Shown piece by piece: positions 22,826-24,932 of a stretch of DNA of 24,932 nucleotides. The stretch covers positions 1 to 24,932 of the forward strand of contig JAJYMP010000151.1 in NCBI GenBank assembly GCA_021786915.1, written 5' to 3'. The position numbers were made by a program, and so were the translations under genes. Position 1 is the stretch's first letter, and every line of letters begins with the position of its first letter. The notes under the pieces were generated by a model. That model made no database searches, had not been told where the DNA came from, and saw nothing but the letters and a program-made list of their open reading frames with translations. Source of the DNA: Chloroflexota bacterium. GTDB taxonomy: Bacteria; Chloroflexota; Limnocylindria; Limnocylindrales; CSP1-4.

Positions 22826-23899
22826 ATGCCGGCCGGGGGAGGCCTTCATCGCGTTCTGTCGATCGTCGCCGCCGTGGGCGGCGCAATCGCCCTGTCGGCC
22901 GTCGTCGCGGCCTCTGCGCTGGCCGACAACGGTCCGCACGTGGCAGCGGTCAACAGCGGGTCGTCGACGCTGACCGCTGACTCCTGTGCGGGCTGCCACC
23001 GCGCGCACACCGCCCAGGGGCCGTTGCTGATCGCGCGGGCCACCAATGTGGAGCTGTGTCTCGTCTGCCACGACACGGCGGCCCTCGGCGCGACGACCAA
23101 CGTCCTCGACGGCATCGCCGCAGGCACCAGCCGCGGGCTGAAGGGCGGCGGGTTCGCGAACGCACTCATGGACACCGGCTGGACGGGGGCCGCGACGTCC
23201 CGCCCGTCGACCTCCGCGCACCTGATGGACGGCACCGCGACGGCGACGATGTGGGGCAACGGGGCGATCGGCTCCGGCTTCGGCAAGGCTGCCGTCACCC
23301 TCACCTGCACCGACTGCCACAACCCGCACGGGACCGGCGGCTACCGGATCCTGCGCCCCATCCCGAACGGCTCGGGAGCCAGCGCCGGGATCGACATCTC
23401 CGACGACGCGGTCAAGACGTACACCGTCGCGAGTGCGCAGAACCGGTACTTCGGCGAGCTGTACTGGCCCGTGGAGACGTCCTGGGGCCCGTACTACGAC
23501 TGGCAGAAGGAGTACGCCCTGACGGAGTGGTGCGCGCAGTGCCACACGCGCTACGACGCGGTCGAGTCGGGCACCGGGCACATCGACTCCGGCGACCCCA
23601 CCTACAAGTACCGGCACATGACGCGATACCCCGCGGGTTCGATCAACTGCGGCCTGTGCCATCCGGGCCCGAACGGCATCAACGCGAGCAACCCGTTCGG
23701 CATCAGCAGCCTGGTCGCCCACGAGGGCGTGTGCGAGAACTGCCACGTCGCCCACGGCTCCAGCGCGGTGATGGGCACATACAGCGGCATCGTGGCTTGG
23801 CCGGACACGGCGACGACGCCGAACGGCAATGCCCGGAGCTCGCTCCTGCGGCTCGACAACCGGGGTGTGTGCGTCGGCTGCCACGACCCCACCACGTAG
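22826..23899 (+). CDS. Secreted heptahaem cytochrome c, divergently transcribed
   Basis: The product is 357 residues with a signal peptide to about residue 33 (SALA) and a mature start DNGPH. Seven haem sites are CAGCHRAH (54-58), CLVCHD, CTDCHNPHG, WCAQCHTRY, CGLCHPG, CENCHVAHGSS and NRGVCVGCH. Six match the hexahaem relatives; the CGLCH site sits in a short insertion before the fifth family site and is the added haem. It has no second membrane helix. A GGGGAG site lies upstream of the ATG. It is alone on this strand and faces the right module across a shared 337-base promoter region, so it may be co-regulated. Probably an alternative subunit or terminal partner of the hexahaem proteins; unknown in detail. 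Confidence 0.87.
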   Translation: MPAGGGLHRVLSIVAAVGGAIALSAVVAASALADNGPHVAAVNSGSSTLTADSCAGCHRAHTAQGPLLIARATNVELCLVCHDTAALGATTNVLDGIAAGTSRGLKGGGFANALMDTGWTGAATSRPSTSAHLMDGTATATMWGNGAIGSGFGKAAVTLTCTDCHNPHGTGGYRILRPIPNGSGASAGIDISDDAVKTYTVASAQNRYFGELYWPVETSWGPYYDWQKEYALTEWCAQCHTRYDAVESGTGHIDSGDPTYKYRHMTRYPAGSINCGLCHPGPNGINASNPFGISSLVAHEGVCENCHVAHGSSAVMGTYSGIVAWPDTATTPNGNARSSLLRLDNRGVCVGCHDPTT

Positions 23900-23924
23900 G
23901 CCGTTGGGCCGTACCACGTCTCGC

Positions 23925-23945
23925 GCCCGGGCCGTCGGCCCGGGC
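23925..23945. terminator. Bidirectional hairpin terminator
   Basis: A nine-base perfect stem (GCCCGGGCC and its complement) closes a three-base loop in the 66-base gap between the convergent heptahaem and Rieske-type genes. No U-tract is present on either side, but the position fits termination for both. Confidence 0.65.
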
Positions 23946-23965
23946 ACCTCGCGTGCGTTGGGGGG

Positions 23966-24493
23966 TCAGGCCCCGAGCGACTCCTTCGGGGCGACGAAGT
24001 CGCCCGGCACCTCGACCGTGACCACGGCCCCCATGTCCTTGACCGGGAACCGGTTGAGCGGCCTGGGCGGCGGCCCGGCGAGGACCGTGCCGTCGAGCGC
24101 GAACTCGCCGCCGTGGCAGTTGCACTTGAACTTGGCCTCGGCCGCGGCCCACCGGACTCGGCAGCCGACATGCGGGCAGCGCGGGTCGAAGGCGGTGAGC
24201 GAGCCGTCGGCGTTCTTGAGCAGCCACATCGCGGCCTGGACCGAGGCGCCCCGGCTGTTGGTCAGGGAGAACGGCACCTCCACCGGCACGCCCGGCGACA
24301 TCGTGGCAGGGTTGAGCTGCAGGGTCACTGTGACGAGGGCGGCCGACGCGCACGCCTCGAGCAGCGCCCCAAGTCCGGAGCCCGTGGCGAGCACGCCCGC
24401 GCCGAGGAACAGCAGCATGCGGCGACGCGCGATAGGGACCTCGCGGAGGTCGGCGAGTGGCGGCGCAGCGGGTGCCGGGCGATTGCGGTCCAT
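23966..24493 (-). CDS. Second Rieske-type 2Fe-2S protein, TAT-exported
   Basis: The product is 175 residues. A cytoplasmic tail with a twin-arginine motif (RRRML at 23-27) is followed by a hydrophobic segment to about 48. Cys48 follows LLEA, a poor lipobox. The Rieske domain has cluster motifs CPHVGC (106-111) and CNCHGG (124-129), with a GPPPRPL loop after. The short spacing between motifs and small domain resemble stand-alone Rieske proteins more than bc-complex subunits. No cytochrome b lies beside it; its upstream neighbour, six bases away, is a receiver-like gene. The ribosome site is weak, so translation may depend on that gene. It could be an alternative Rieske subunit for the bc complex at 1846-3532 or a free electron carrier. 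Confidence 0.88.
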   Translation of the reverse strand: MDRNRPAPAAPPLADLREVPIARRRMLLFLGAGVLATGSGLGALLEACASAALVTVTLQLNPATMSPGVPVEVPFSLTNSRGASVQAAMWLLKNADGSLTAFDPRCPHVGCRVRWAAAEAKFKCNCHGGEFALDGTVLAGPPPRPLNRFPVKDMGAVVTVEVPGDFVAPKESLGA

Positions 24494-24499
24494 GTGGGC

Positions 24500-24901
24500 C
24501 TAGCCGGGAACCGCCGTGGGCTGCACGCCGAGGTCGGTGTCATGGCCACCGCCGCAGTCGACAACCCGGGCCACGGCCGACCGGAGTGAGGCGAGGAAGT
24601 CGTCGGGGCACGTGGACAGCGCCTCGCGCCGCAGCGACCAGGCGTTGGTGTTGGTGATGTCCACGTCGAGCACCACAGAACAGGTGGACCGGCGGACGAT
24701 GTCGGCCGCATCGAGCGGCCCGCCCTCCTCGACGATGATCACGTCCGGCTGGAGCGCCAGCGCGGCGTCCACCGCACAGGGAGCCGCGACGTCGGCCGAC
24801 GTCACTTCAAGGCACGGCTCGGCGGCGAGCATGCGCCCGAGCCCCTCGCCCATGAGCGGATGGCTGTAGAGCACGAGGACACGGACCACGACAGGCGACA
24901 C
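24500..24901 (-). CDS. Stand-alone degenerate receiver-domain protein
   Basis: The product is 133 residues starting at GTG, with GGGGAG upstream. The pattern VRVLVLYSHPLMGEGLGRMLAAE followed by PDVIIVEEGGP matches the first half of NarL-type response-regulator receivers, written here in two parts: VRVLVLYSHPLMGEG, then LGRMLAAE. The acidic pair of that family is replaced by Tyr-Ser, and the phospho-acceptor Asp position reads Glu. No DNA-binding helix-turn-helix follows; the C-terminal part contains VVLDVDITNTN and two Cys. It therefore probably works without phosphorylation, perhaps as a constitutive or protein-binding regulator. It is directly upstream of the second Rieske gene. The receiver assignment is by eye and moderately sure. 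Confidence 0.62.
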   Translation of the reverse strand: MSPVVVRVLVLYSHPLMGEGLGRMLAAEPCLEVTSADVAAPCAVDAALALQPDVIIVEEGGPLDAADIVRRSTCSVVLDVDITNTNAWSLRREALSTCPDDFLASLRSAVARVVDCGGGHDTDLGVQPTAVPG

Positions 24902-24932
24902 CTGGACTCCCCACTCCCACGAACGCCGGGAT

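Noticed and set aside
22491..22973. Plus-strand 160-codon frame across the divergent region
   Set aside because: It overlaps the heptahaem gene in another frame, lacks a placed ribosome site, and its sequence is low in coding character.
11364..23899. CRISPR or other nucleotide repeat array
   Set aside because: Recurring words such as TGGCA are the codons of CXXCH sites and shared cytochrome signatures, not regularly spaced repeats.

Overview
The window is GC-rich, almost fully coding bacterial DNA devoted to electron transfer by c-type cytochromes. I count 52 canonical CXXCH haem sites plus one CX3CH site in seven multihaem proteins. All seven proteins, two Rieske proteins and a complete System II cytochrome c maturation set lie within 25 kb. 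Base composition, alanine/proline/serine-rich linkers, System II maturation and the lack of any outer-membrane porin gene suggest a GC-rich, probably monoderm bacterium. My best guess is a Chloroflexota lineage such as Limnocylindria, with Actinomycetota as the alternative; no marker gene here settles it.

Left to right: the 3' end of fdhD (+ strand) converges on a minus-strand operon of Rieske protein, one-piece cytochrome b and a membrane-anchored decahaem cytochrome (213-3532). This looks like a quinol-oxidising bc complex whose usual mono- or dihaem subunit is replaced by ten haems. Next comes a minus-strand maturation and quinol-oxidation operon (3818-11080): a TPR/cupredoxin fusion, CcdA, ResB, CcsA, a TlpA-like thioredoxin and a NapC/NirT-type decahaem cytochrome. 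The last of these has a membrane helix followed by ten haems.

The most unusual part is 11364-22488. A three-part unit of TPR membrane protein, NHL beta-propeller membrane protein and secreted six-haem cytochrome occurs twice in tandem on the minus strand. The right copy (22488-14771) carries three cytochromes: a hexahaem with two extra beta-rich regions, a hexahaem and an octahaem. The left copy (14587-11364) carries one hexahaem. A 24-base element with 19 identical positions lies upstream of both TPR genes. The hexahaem proteins share a CXXCHRxH first haem site, also seen in filament-forming OmcS/OmcE, so they are candidates for extracellular cytochrome wires with dedicated TPR/NHL partners. 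This is inference, not proof.

A related heptahaem cytochrome (22826-23899) is transcribed divergently from the right copy. It converges, across a GC-rich hairpin, on a second TAT-type Rieske protein and a stand-alone receiver-like protein whose phospho-acceptor Asp appears replaced by Glu.

Working model: quinol oxidised by the bc complex or the NapC-type decahaem passes electrons through membrane-anchored decahaem proteins to secreted cytochromes. CcdA, TlpA, ResB and CcsA load the haems. Whether electrons flow outward (metal, humic or partner-cell reduction) or inward cannot be told from sequence.
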